Shown here: positions 24,146 to 35,504 of the stretch, piece by piece
How the letters are laid out: the number at the start of each line of letters is the position of its first letter
Position numbering within the stretch: the first letter of the stretch is position 1
DNA from: Strobilurus pachycystidiatus
Taxonomy: Eukaryota > Basidiomycota > Agaricomycetes > Agaricales > Physalacriaceae
Length of the DNA stretch: 64,000 nucleotides
Direction of reading: 5' to 3'
NCBI GenBank assembly: GCA_019915135.1
Contig: JAHLMK010000028.1
Coordinates: 248,001 to 312,000 of the forward strand
Notes under the pieces: model-generated
The model's input: only the letters and a program-made list of their open reading frames with translations
The model's database searches: none
What the model was told of the DNA's origin: nothing
Program-made: the position numbers and the translations under genes

Positions 24146-25550
24146 TCAACAAACCCTCTTCCTCGTCTTCGTACCGGTTGAATGTGTTCTGTTCTTCATA
24201 GACCGGCCCCCCTTTGATCCTCTCCGGTTTTCATCAAAATGTAGCATGACAATCGGTTGATACAGACTGCTGTATTTTGCCAGTCTGAACCGGTCACCCG
24301 CAAAAGGGATGGCCATGCCTTTATGGCGGACATTTTTGTCGCTCCTCAACGAGAGTGAGCAGCATGACCATCGGCTGTCGAATGCTTGTCGATCTAATGC
24401 TGTTATTCTCAGAGACCTTGGATCTTTGCTCGATCCTCCTGCTGCCACGAAGTTGGATATCGCGTCCAAAAACGCGTGAGCGCTCCTCTGGTTTGCCACC
24501 TCTATGTAGGCGACTGGGTGATCTACCGTTGGACCATCTTCATTGGTGACAAAAAGTCGATGGGTGGTAAACTCGAAAAACCTGCTCCGTTTGGCAGTGA
24601 CACCACCAGTGAGGATGCACCATACATCTTCCACTGTTGTGCCTGGAATCAGAGGGGGGATGGTCTGGATTCTGAAAGTGGTTCCGATTGTACTTTTGAC
24701 TGCTTCCGGGATATCGATTAGGGGAGGGACGGTCTGGTTTAGGTGGGATGAGGATTCAATCAGGTCGGAGACCGTAGGCTGTGCCATGTTCTGCATGGGC
24801 TCAAGGTGCAGGAGTGATGGTGTTGGACTGTTCTTATCAGTCAAGTCCTTGATTGTGACTCAGCGTTCATGGCGAGAAAAGTGATGATAATGAGCAACTG
24901 ACATGGGCCCCCAGCTTTTTTTTGTCAACCAAGTGTCCAGAACCATAGAGGAGGTTGTATGCCTCGAGAGCGGGCTCGGAAGCGACGATACTAGCGATGA
25001 GATCTGCCTTGTTGAATTTGGAAGGCAGAGGAAGCCCGGCAGTCCCGAGAACGACCTTGAGCTCAGGGACCTTGAGTCCCTGGAGTTTCGCCTTGATGTC
25101 GCAGCATGAATCAAAATCCGTAGATCCTGGCTCGGTGAATGAGGGAAAGATGGGTGAATGTGGAGGCCTTGTGCCAGCCGGATACGCATCAGAGGGAGTT
25201 TTATGACAATACAGCCATGTGGATGGTGGTACGGCGGAAGGCTCTTTTTTGACAAGTGGGATGCCCACCGTCCTGGCGTAAAAAGTCCAATGGTTTGGTG
25301 CTGGGAAACCAAAGTCGCGAGGAAATGACCAGCCAGCTGGCCGCTCAAGCTGGGTTTTAAGCACAATGCGACGTCCATTTTCTCGGTCGTAGTATACAGG
25401 GTGTCCATTGAACTTATCAGAGGGAGGCACCTCAACAATGTCACCGCTTGGTGATTCGGTCCACGTTGTGTAGATAATGAAAGTAGAGGGAGCGATGGAA
25501 GGGCATGCGACGCCGGGAGGTGACTTGTTGAATGCTCCGGGTTCTGCCAT
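24146..25550 (-). CDS. SAP-domain protein, 2 exons
   Basis: Exon 1 (25550-24903) and exon 2 (24847-24146) join across a 55-nt intron (GTCAGT..CAAG) in phase 0, giving 449 residues. Residues 156-192 (LQGLKVPELKVVLGTAGLPL, then KFNKADLIASIVA) fit the SAP motif: a helix with Leu-X2-Leu-Lys, a short Gly turn and a second helix with Lys-Ala-Asp-Leu-Ile. SAP domains bind DNA or RNA and are found in chromatin and RNA-processing proteins. The N-terminal 130 residues contain several Tyr/Trp-rich strands (FIIYTTWTESPSG, YYDRENGRRIVLKT), and the C-terminal half has no known domain. The last residues TGTKTRKRVC are basic. The frame is intact. A nuclear role is inferred from the SAP motif only. Confidence 0.75.
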
Positions 25551-25899
25551 AGTGAATGTTCCAGGTAAGTGGTTATCAGTGGGAAAGCGTGAGAAGTTAG
25601 AATCATACGAGCGATAATCGATAATCGGTCACGAGCGGTACTCCGCTCCTTCAACCTCATCGGAGTCAAAGCTAGGCTCGATAATGATGACTGGCCCGGA
25701 CCTCGCCCGACACCGCCGCCAATGCCTTTAGTATCCCAAAATCCTTCAATCCGTTGCTGAGCGAGACGCCTCCCACTTCATGCCCCCCCCTTACCGCCCT
25801 CGAGATATCCTGCGGCGATCCCATCAAAGCCGTGGATTATATCTTTGTTGCTCTATCCGAGTCTTACACCCCAGATCCCCGAGCCGACATTCTATAGCA

Positions 25900-27027
25900 T
25901 TCTATGCAACGTCGTCAAGCGGTCAACGCCTTAGAAATTCAGCAATGGGGCGAATTCGGAATAGAACCAGACGCGTCTATTACCGGTCCGGCGCACAGAA
26001 GGCCGACACCCTCAAACCCTCGATTGAGCAAGCACTGAATCGACGGTCTATTCCTTACCAGTTCTCGGTCGCTATGCGACTCTCCAACGGAGAACGTGTT
26101 GCAGAGAACGTGCCGACGTTGCCAAGCTCATCTGGTCTTGATCAGCACACCTAACAAGAGCTTCCTTGCATTCAGCAACCTACCTCAATGACACTGAGTC
26201 CTTAACGAAGACCTGGAAGGTGCCCATTTTCCGCTCCTTTGCCACTCCCGACGCCGCAGCTGACAGCGGCCATGCACAGGTCTGCACCAAGGTCGCCAGT
26301 TACCTCGAACAAGGCCAGCGCCTGGACAACTTGAGTTGGCGGTTATGGCACCTCCAGAACCTCATCGTCGACACGGATAACGCCAAGAGCAAGCAAGAGC
26401 AAGCGCCAGTTAAAAAGCCTTCGAAATGCATTGGCGACAAGCTCGGCAAGGAGAAGGGTCGCTAAGCAGCGCTTTTTCACTGCTGTGGACCCCGATGCCA
26501 ACGCTTCGCAGGAGCATCGATGAGCTCGAGGTGCCCGACTTCAAGCGTAACCATTCCACCGACATCATTGGGCAGCGCGCTGAGGAAAAGGAGCGCAGCG
26601 GCGAGGCTTCGCAAAACGTGCAGCCCGGCACCATCAAGCGCATGCAATTCACCTTCAGCGTCGACCAGCCCTCGCCCGCCTTCAATAGCGCACCGGTCCG
26701 CAGGCCCGACCTCAAGCCTTCCCCCAAGATCAGCAACCGCTCTACCCAGCGGCAGAACGCTGACGATGGCGATCATCGCATGGCTGTCGTCGACGACGGC
26801 AATGACAAGGACCCCCCGCTTACCCAGCGGGGCCGCCGCTCTGACGTACGCCGCGGCATGGGCAGCCTGACCTTTCCATCCACTTCCCGCCGCTTTTCTC
26901 GAACGACTTTGGACCCTCTGCCATGCTTTACGCCACTCCCAAGCTTACGACTCGCATGAACTACGGTGAAGGCTACAACCCGGCCGACGCCAACGCAGCA
27001 AGCGTGAAGAAGAACTGTCAATTTAGT
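25900..27027 (+). pseudogene. AreA/GATA-factor N-terminal domain (DUF1752) fragment, frameshifted
   Basis: The plus strand carries the conserved N-terminal block of fungal AreA-type nitrogen regulators: YLNDTESLTKTWK, an intron at about 26219-26281, VCTKVASYLEQGQRLDNLSW, RLWHLQNLIVDTDNAKSK, KCIGDKLGKEKGR, and in another frame DFKRNHSTDIIGQRAEEKER and QPGTIKRMQFTFSVDQPSP. A third frame holds TPKLTTRMNYGEGYNPADAN. Inside the third of these blocks a 10-bp tandem duplication (AAGAGCAAGC twice, about 26384-26403) replaces the usual KR residues. After KEKGR the frame ends with TAA at about 26463, and the continuation is one base out. The GATA zinc finger normally found downstream is missing. AreA factors activate nitrogen-catabolism genes in the nucleus; this copy lacks the DNA-binding part. 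Confidence 0.75.
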
Positions 27028-27213
27028 TGAACACGGCCTGAGGAAGGCCTCCATCCCAAGCGAGCGTCCCGTCTAATACTCGAGTACTCAGGCAGCGCTG
27101 CCTGTGCATGAAATGTTGTCGAATAAATCCAGCAGCATCGATGTAAATTTGCGAATTCTATGGGCCAAAGTAACTTGAGAATTCATACCATCTGCCACTA
27201 CATACTCTATGTG

Positions 27214-29814
27214 CTAAATACGTTTCAATGCGGCTAAGTCTAGGGTGACAAGCTCGCCGCGATCCTTGAAATCGGTCCGGTCCATATACTGCTGTATGTC
27301 TGTCACTGTTCGATACCCTAGAGCTTTGCTGACAGCCGTTGCAAGATTGACAGCCCACTGGTAGTGAAGAACCCTTTTCATCTTCTCTAACGTTCTCTGC
27401 CATTGGGGTCGTGTTTGAGCATTATTTTGCTGAGAGTGCTTGTGAACAAATGTTTCAGGGGATAGAACCATGAAGCACAGCGACGCCAATGCATGCCGAT
27501 AGAAACCTAGAAGAAATGTATTAGGGTGAAGAATTGCGAGATGCCAGAAGAGGGAGCTACGTCGGTCAGTGGCCAAGGGTAACGCCACCATCAATCTCAC
27601 GATACTGGCGTAAGTACCAATGTCGTCGTGGTCGACGTTGGTTGTGGAATCACCGTGTTCGAGATCGGTGTTATGATGGAATTGCGTGAGATGCATCGAG
27701 TCGTAAGACCAGAACGAAGAGCCATGTGCAAAAGAAGGAATGGGAGTGTAAGCAGCATGTATTATGCCTGCTGGCTGTATCCTACAACGAATGAGCACTC
27801 ATCATCGTGTAGTAGCAGAATCACCTACAAGATATCATCCTCTTCCAAAAGAATATTGCTGATACGCCACGCATTGGTGTTCATATCAAAGATACCATTC
27901 TTCTGCCCTGTAAGCTGCAAAAGTACCGTTCTGACTTGAGATTTTTTCGTACAAGTGGGATGGAACAGAGACCAGATTTTCACGCCTCTACCTATGCTGA
28001 TAAGTGTGTTCTTGCCGGATGCATCGTGATGACAGTGGCTGGATGTACACGCGTGATGACAGAGGCCCCAGTACCGGTCCGACACCTGCTGGCGGGCTAG
28101 AGGGGTGTTGTCGCTGTCTGCTTGCGAGACGTTAGTCAGTGACGATAAGCCATCGTCTAGCCACCTGGCGAACGTTAGATCTGTCATAGATCAACAGCGT
28201 AAAGCCCACAGGTATGGAATGGACAGCGCTCTGCTATATAGCGGGATATCGAGTATCATCTCGTAATCCTCCGGTTGGTAGCTTTGAGCATGGCCACTGG
28301 AGGATGTCAGCAGCTGGCTTCTGCTCAAGAACTCCGATATAGTTGTTGCTAGATGAGGAGGCCGGTCTTGAGCTCGTTGTCGCATGCCTATAACCATGAT
28401 TACAATGAGCTGCCAGTGAGAAATGACAATTCGGACAATGATGGACGCACTGATGCTTTCACATTCACGACCCGCTAACACACCGTGCGTCCACTGAAGG
28501 TAATGAGTGTCCAGTTCATGCAGTTTCGCATCTCCATGTGTTGGCAAGCCTTTGATGACTATGGCAATATTCTGGGACAAAGCGAGTCGGATCATCGATA
28601 ATAATTCTTCATCTGTTGGTAGTGGGTGGCGGAGAAATATGACATGTTCATTTGATTCCTCTGTCAACCCACGGCCGTGATCATTGAGGGCCCGTATATA
28701 TTGAGCATCCTTTATCAATTGACAAATTCAGACGATTGGAAGATGGGACATGACAGAAGCTACATACATAGTTGAGAAGGTTCTTCTTGTCATGTTTGGG
28801 ATCTGACAGCCAAGGTAGCCCACACTTGACAGTGGTATATGGGCCTTGCCATGTTAGTTCTTCGGCGTCAACACTATAACAGCGGCCTTTGTACCCTTCG
28901 AACAGATCAAGTACACGTTTACAGAACTCGTCCCTGATAGATGGTGATTGAAGTGAAGGGAATGGAGTTGGCGATCGCGATGAAAGTGGTGTCAAAGACG
29001 GTAGGCTTTCAGAAGATCGCATGAAGGTGGTGGTGTTCTGAATGTGTGTAGAATGGAACAGCAGGGGAGCAGTCGGAGATGGGGCAGAGCCATCACCAGT
29101 GTACGATGTAGCATGGGCCGGAGAGTCTGAATGAGAGGGCAGGCTCGGAAGTTGGGGAGGAGGCGCTAGAAAGATGTCAGCCGAGCCAAAATGTTGCAGG
29201 GCATGCGAGGGAGAGCTCGAGCGAGATAGTACGTTTGCAGGAATAGTGGGATATTCTGCGTATGTATCACCGCCAATAAGGTCCTGAATGATGGAGACCG
29301 TTTGAGGCGGAACGAAGGGCTAGGTGTACGAGTGTGAGAGCAGTAGGTCCACGGAGAGAAGGTTACTCACATTTGTATGTGTTGGTGGATTTCCCTTGGC
29401 CATTGCGCGATTTCTGGGTATATTTTAAGAGAGTGCCGGTAACAAAGCAAAAACTACTGACGCTGCCATTCGTGTGGCGTTCTTTCTATTGCGATCGATT
29501 CTCGTGTCTATCGGCCTGTGCAAAATGAGATGTGAGGTTTTCGAAAATCAACACGTCAAAGTCTCACATTTCTCTGGCTTTCTTGGCGCGTCGAAGTCTG
29601 TCCAGAAGACGGGCGCGCCATTGAAAGGGTGTTTCATTCTTCTTTTGGGGCAGAGCAGCCCATTGCCCAGACCGCAGGTGGACGTGACAAGGGTTGACGC
29701 GGGATTTCCACTCCTCCTCCGATTCCTCCCTTCCTGGATTCAGGTCTTGCAAGTTACCGTGAAGGAAAGGTTGAACGACTTGTTCCAGAGTCGATCCCGA
29801 GTCCAGTGACGGCA
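27214..29814 (-). CDS. JmjC-domain (2-oxoglutarate/Fe(II)) protein, one in-frame TGA
   Basis: The ATG at 29814 starts MPSLDSGSTLEQVVQPF. The first three exons join through GTGAGA..TGCAG and GTCAGT..CCCAG introns into MPIDTRIDRNRKNATRMA and NRAMAKGNPPTHTN. Later come CKRVLDLFEGYKGRCY, RALNDHGRGLTEESNEHVIF, IAIVIKGLPTHGDAKLHELD and then the JmjC core. In the core, ARQQVSDRYWGLCHHACTSS leads to HCHHDASGKNTLISIGRGVK and IWSLFHP. A GTAGGT..TTGTAG intron then gives ILIQPAGIIHAAYTPIPSFA and WSYDSMHLT. The His-X-Asp pair (HHD) and the distal His (IIHAAYTP) are the expected iron ligands. JmjC enzymes demethylate histones or hydroxylate proteins. One TGA at 28191-28193 (YLWALRC|SMTDLTF) lies in frame just before the core, and no intron of normal size removes it. 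It is either a nonsense mutation, a sequence error or an unseen join. Confidence 0.72.
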
Positions 29815-29997
29815 TGATCGAAAGGTGGGGTAGGCGGCGTACACACCGCGGACGCACAGTCTGAGTATACACAGCGGACACACACAGTACACACTGCGAA
29901 CACACAACACACGTCAAACATGCTGCCGGACTGTTCCGATTCGTCACGATCAACCTAGCTCGTCATGACTCCTGAGGTCACCTTCCTCTCCTCTCCT

Positions 29998-30070
29998 GCC
30001 ACCGTCATCCCCAACGACGAATAGTCGTTCCCAGCGCCACCGTCATCCCCAACGATGAATAGTCGTTCCC
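29998..30070. repeat. Tandem duplication over a start codon (38-bp period)
   Basis: The 35-bp unit (GCCACCGTCATCCCCAACGA, then YGAATAGTCGTTCCC) occurs twice, 38 bp apart. Copy 1 has ACG where copy 2 has ATG. That ATG (30055) is the start codon I assign to the next gene. Confidence 0.85.
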
Positions 30071-33000
30071 CGGCAGCGCAGCCTATACCTCCCAATCATC
30101 TCTCGGCTTTTCCCGTGGAACTCCCCAGTCGAACCTTTTTAGTACCCACCGAATCGCCAGCCAGTTCCCAGTCTATTAGCGATTGGGGCATTTACGATAT
30201 AAACAAATTCCAGGAAGCGTTGACGTTCAATGTATCCCAAACCACGAGATGCTGTCTGCAGGATGTCATGCGCTTGCCTGGGTGCGAGCGTATCGATTCG
30301 GCCGCTGATACATACGTCGACGCAAAGCCGCCCATTTTCCGCGCCCTCGAGGACCCGCGAAAGCCCCTGGGTGACCGCCCCAGCCCCAGTAATCCCCAGC
30401 ACCAGGAAATTTATGACCAGATCAACGCCTCCCTCGCACGTCCTAACGCCATTGCCCAGATGGGCCAGCGCGAGACTCTCGAGATTCACTACGGGATGGC
30501 GTCGATATTGGAGCGCTTCCGCCGACCCTCGAAGGGGAGCGTGGAACATCTCTACCAAAGTCACATCGACGCTTTTGTTCGTGATAGTGAACTTGTCTCG
30601 CGCAAGATGAGCTTGGATGTCAAACCTCGCAGCACCCTGAAGATATTCCTGAACGACCCCACAGAGAATGTTCACTACGCACCGAAATGCGATTTTGGAG
30701 TCACGCTGGACGGAACAGACATACTGATTCTGCATGGAGAGGTGGATTCACACCGCGAAAAAGACGATATGTACATCCCGATTCTCTCCTGCGTTGCGAT
30801 CATGAGGGCGTCCTGGGTTCTGGCAAAGGAAGGTGCACAAGACCTGGAACTGTTGGCCATATGGATCTCGAACCAAATGGCAACAGTCAGCGCCCTTCGC
30901 TTCTTGCCACCATCCCCAGCAAACGAAATGCCAACGGTATGTTCAAAACGAATCTCCTGATATATCTCACTGATCGATTTACTTGCAGATACGGATCGTC
31001 GAAAAGATCTACGACTTGCAAAAGCCTGACCAATGCCGCAAATATTTGTTCGTCATCGGCAATCACATCCACCGTCATTCCACAGCTTTATGGAACCCGT
31101 CGTTTCTCAAAACACTGGGAGATCTCATGGGACGCCTCAACACCAGCGGCACCGTTTCCCGCTCCTCATTGAAGACGCCTAGCTCTTCGCCTAGGTCTTC
31201 GAGAGACCCCCGGTCGTTTGGCTCCTCGAGACATCTCCCACCGTCTGACAAAGGACATGGCGATGGACACGGCAACAGTGCTGATTATGGCGCTGGCGGC
31301 AGCGGTGCTGGCGGCAGCGGTGCTGGCGGCAGCGGTGCTGGAACGGGCAAGGAAGGTGGAAATTGGGATGACGCTGGAGGCTTTTACAGTCCCAACGATA
31401 ACCACCACGACGTGCACAACAACGACTTTGGCGGAGCCAAGCGTTCTCACAAACCCATCCCTGGCTTCTCACCCAATATTCTGGCCCTCTTGAAGGAAAG
31501 TCGCCGCGTGTTCAAGTGGCAGAAAAAAGGTTCGAAGTGGGTGCGCAGTCGTCTTTCAGAACTTGAGATAGGTATGGAGCCATGGGATATCCATGTGCCG
31601 GAGGATTTTGTCGATGTTGGCGACGAGGCAGATGATGAGTATCACGATCTAACTCCCTATGATTTCGGGGTGGAGATTGAGGGTGAAGCATCGCCTGCAT
31701 CGATAGAACGGTCCTTGGACATCGTCACTCTGCCTGCCGTTGAGCAGTCGATAGCTACAGCTCGCCTCCCCCCTCGATGCCCGAGTTTCATCCCGCCACC
31801 AACGCATTTTCGACTCGAGAATGAGAATGATCTCTATGCGGATAGAGCTATCGACCTCTCCGTACATAGCATCGTACGACTACCCTTTGTGGGAAAGGAT
31901 CGCCTCGCCCATATAGCACGCATCCACTATGGGCTCATCGATGCCACCTCCCCCCACGCTCACCCCCCGGGCTCGATGAACTCCGCGACCGCTATACGAG
32001 CTCTCGGTTACGGAGCGCTCCCACCCTTCGCCACAGACGTTGCCCCCGACACCAAGATCATGCTTCAGTGGTTTTTTTCCAGTGCAGATGAACAGCAAGG
32101 TTGGCCAGTCGCCGAACCCACAAAACCGTTCCTCATTTCGTGGCGTATCGTGCACAAAACATCTACAGACAGCGAGGTCCTCGGAAAAGGCAATTCGAGT
32201 ATCTACCTGTTACGCCCGACATCTATTGCAGAGGCCGATACACCGTACGAGATTGCTGTATTCAGCTCTCTGAGCGTTGTGTATCTCCTCAATTTGCAGT
32301 CGGATCGGGACAATCGGGACGCATCTCTCACGTCTTCCGAGATGGCTGTTCAACTTGCTAGGGCAGGCATAGAGTTTGAATTCTACATCCGTGCCCGGTC
32401 TCCGGACGATAGAGGAGGTTGTAGTGAATGCAGTAGCCGCAAAGTGGGTGTTCGTCCGCGCGGCTACATCACGACGAGGGTTGACTGGGTTGCCTACGAG
32501 CGTGCGGCATCGGAATTCATGAAATCTCCGCGCGGGGCACTGGCATTTTGTCGTGGAGGATTCATCGCCAGGATCGCCCGGTACCATGCGAATATTCACA
32601 CCCTTTCGAATTCGGAAGTATCCAACCTCGCTTCGGGCCCGCCATTCCAGCTGGTTCAAGGTAGCTGGATGCGTGCAGTCGCACTGACCGAGGAAGAAGA
32701 ATATCAGATGGTAGGGGCATACGAGGTACCGAGTAAGCACACAGTAACTCCCCAGATATCGATGCTGACACTCTCACAGCCCATGTTGAGGCCCAGACAG
32801 AAAGAATGTCATTCTTTCCAACAGTTAATCCGTGGAACTCTTCAGGCCTGCGGCTAAATTACTGGTCTTTTGATTGCGAGTCGAAATTTTGGGAGATCCG
32901 GGAACGCATCACATTGGCAAAGCCTGCTGTCAGACCCTACGAAACGAAGAATCAGGGCTTCTGGCGCCACGACATGAAGTACTCTCGAAAGGTACTAACT

Positions 33001-33075
33001 GCTGTGAAGACGGCACAGGCACACTGGGATCGCAAGCTCGCAGAACAAAATATTATACGTACAGACAATATATAG
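30055..33075 (+). CDS. Large protein of unknown function with Gly-rich linker, 3 exons
   Basis: Exons 30055-30936, 30989-32732 and 32780-33075 total 2,922 nt and give 973 residues. Both introns (52 and 47 nt) have GT..AG ends and the joins keep the frame. Residues 1-400 contain RPNAIAQMGQRETLEIHYG, APKCDFGVTLDGTDILILHG and LELLAIWISNQMATVSALRF, which looks like a globular alpha/beta domain. About residues 395-412 are four copies of GAGGS. The C-terminal 270 residues are related to the 443-residue gene at 16139-17470 (shared blocks LTEEEEYQMVGAYEV, FFPTVNPWNSSGLRLNYWS). I do not recognise a named family. The start ATG lies in the second copy of a tandem duplication. The divergent JmjC gene begins 240 bp away, so the two may share a promoter region. 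Confidence 0.78.
31288..31342 (+). repeat. 15-bp in-gene repeat coding GAGGS
   Basis: About four units of GGTGCTGGCGGCAGC inside exon 2 of the 30055-33075 gene encode a flexible Gly/Ala/Ser linker between the N-terminal and C-terminal parts. Confidence 0.85.
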
Positions 33076-33079
33076 TGAA

Positions 33080-33670
33080 ACATTTATTTAATTTGGCCAA
33101 CTCCGCCCTCGAGGGCTCAGTACAAAATATAGAGTCCATATCTAGAGCAATTCATTATATATCATGGCATCGCAGAAACTGGCAATTCTTCATGCGGCGA
33201 CATATGGCATCATGCATCGTGATATACCCCCACGAGGGTCAGATACTAATGCGTCGTTACATAGGTGTCTCTAGCTTCATATGCCTATATGAAGGCCTAC
33301 ATGAAGGTCTTCACATAGCATCATATACCCATGAATTGAATTTGACGGTACATATGTAATAGCTACTACACAAAGCAATATATAGTCGTGTATACCTTTC
33401 TCGGTATGTGAGTCGTCGTGAGTCAACCCAGCTTCACACGGCACTATATAGAGTGAAAAACTATTCGTATTACGTGAAGCAGTTCAAGTTCATGATGGTA
33501 GGTGTACTTATAACTTGTACAAGACGTCTTGCGTGCCATTCAGTGTTCATGATGCTTAGTGTGGTTCGGGAACAGTTACAAGGGCAAATGAAATATATTA
33601 ACACCAGACAGGTACACAAGCAATCAGAAGTAACGGAAGCACATAGCACAGAGGAATTAGGCAGAACACG
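33080..33670. other. No supported gene
   Basis: AT-richer intergenic sequence between two converging genes, with many ATATAT-like words. ORFs present show no conserved motif. Confidence 0.5.
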
Positions 33671-34905
33671 CTACGAAGCAGAGGGAGGCGAGCTAGAACC
33701 TGAGGAGCCAGAAGCAGCTGATGTTGCAGCATCGCGAGTAGCCTTGCGCTGTTGCTTGACGAGTTCGGCACGGGCAGAGCTTGTATTCGTACTGTCGGGC
33801 GCCTTGTCGATGGGGCGAGTGTGACGTCCTTTCGGACTGCCAAAGACTTGCCTGGGAACGCATCAAAACAGGGAAGGAGAAGAAAGGGAGCATGGACATA
33901 CTCGTTCCAGTAGGCAAAGATTCCTTGCACGATCTCATCATCGTCGTCCTTGAGATAGTCAACAATGGTGTAGTAGAAAGCAGTGAGGTCGAAGAGCGCA
34001 TCTTGCTTGTCCCAGCTGTCAATCGCGCAGAGTGCAAATCGAGCCTACATAGTATACGATGAGCGACTGAATGACAATGAGTTAGGAGCGTACCTGAGTC
34101 AGCGTATAAGCGATGGTATACGGCGTAAACTTGGTCATGTTATGACGCTTTGAGTTTGTCTTGCGAGCGTGGCCTTGCGTCGGAATAGTCGAGATCATGG
34201 CAGACGAAGGTCCTGTGAAAATATGGCGGGCAGTCTAAACAAGAGCGTGTTAGAAAAGATCAAAGGGTAATCAGAAACATACCCGGATGCCTAGATAACC
34301 CTTCATGAGACCAGCCTCGGGATCTGTGGGTTCCGCCTCCGCAAGAGTCTGGTCAAAGACAAAGCTTGGATACTGGGTTGAGTAGATTGGCATCTCGCCT
34401 GACTGGAACTTTGACATCATCCTGTGTATTCAGAGTATCAATGCGCGTATGATATGAAGATGTGAGACGCATACACAATGGGATCGTTGTCGAAATCGAC
34501 TAATAGTTCCTGCGGACACAACAGGCGTGAAGTTACCGGATGAGCATGGCCGCGGCACGCCTTGGGGCCATTCGTTCGCAGAGGCGGCACGATAGCGTCC
34601 TTGAGGGGGTCCTCGGGAAGATACTCGATGATCTTGGCGCGTAGTGTAGACGTGTCTGCTGCCCTACCGCCTTTGCTGCCAGCATCAAGCTGTAGATGTG
34701 ATTAGAATCAAGAAGGTAAGGAAAGAGGCAAGGACACACCGAGTTTGCAGCCTCAGTAATCTTGGACATGCCCGAAGAGCTGAGATTCTTGAGAAGTTTG
34801 TCCAGTTTCGGAACAGGCTTGGAAAGTCGGTCGCAGATGTCAAGGAGTAGTTTCTCCTCATCGGTGGCGTCCTCGAGAGTGCTAGCGGAGGTAAAAGAAG
34901 TAAAT
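33671..34905 (-). CDS. DUF6698-like protein, multi-exon
   Basis: Exon blocks on the minus strand are TLEDATDEEKLLLDICDRLS, KPVPKLDKLLKNLSSSGMSK, LDAGSKGGRAADTSTLRAKI, HAHPVTSRLLCPQELLVDFD, MMSKFQSGEMPIYSTQYPSF, DPEAGLMKGYLGIRTARHIF, TGPSSA, MTKFTPYTIAYTLTQ and ARFALCAIDSWDKQDALFDL, followed by TAFYYTIVDYLKD and FAYWNEY. The order (helical leader, RGHxHPxT..LLCP, lift to the DPEAGL..IFTGPSSA block, then F..YTIVD..WNE) matches the DUF6698 family, seen almost only in mushroom fungi and of unknown function. Introns at 34432-34485 and others have good signals. The last join to FGSPKGRHTRPIDKAP and the Ser-rich tail is one base out with the obvious splice sites. The true N-terminus is not resolved and may lie further right. 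Confidence 0.65.
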
Positions 34906-35500
34906 ATATGCGTGGAAAATAGCTGTCAGTGTCATCAGCATGAGTACTAATGCACTCACGTGAACACATGCACATGTACATACCACCCCCGTCGCCTTCC
35001 CGTCGTCCTATGGCTATAGAGTACCAAAGAACACGGCTGTTGTCCACATCGTCCTCCGAGCCGCCCCCTCAACCTCCCCGATCGTCGTCTTTCCGCCTTC
35101 ACAAGCGTATCGCTAGCACCATTCGTCTTGGGACGAGAGGATAGAACGAACGGTATCAGAAATCGTTAGAGTCTCGCCATCCCTTCCCTTTGCGTCCTGA
35201 GCCGAGCCCATAGTGAAAGAGAAGTTGGAATTTATGAGTCAGGAAGCATCGAGAAAGGCTGCACGCACAAGCTCTCTTTACGCAGCCACAACTAGTCAGA
35301 CGTCGCAAGCTAGGGAGCAGGGAGACGTACGACGGGCACCAGACAGACAATTCACAAACATGCCCAGCTATAGCCTCGGATACATAGGCATTGACAGTTT
35401 CCAACCCTAGATTAAGTAAAGGTTAATGAGAACCATGATGAGTGGGCTACTACGCACTGATTCGAGACAGAGGTGTCCACACACATAGTCAGGCAGCCAC
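34906..35500. other. No certain gene
   Basis: May contain the first exon of the DUF6698-like gene, on the minus strand around 35000-35140 (basic stretch VKAERRRSGRLRGRLGGR), but I cannot prove the join. Nothing else is recognised. Confidence 0.35.
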
Positions 35501-35504
35501 GACA

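Noticed and set aside
30139..30735. 198-codon minus-strand ORF
   Set aside because: Shadow of exon 1 of the 973-residue gene; no conserved motif.
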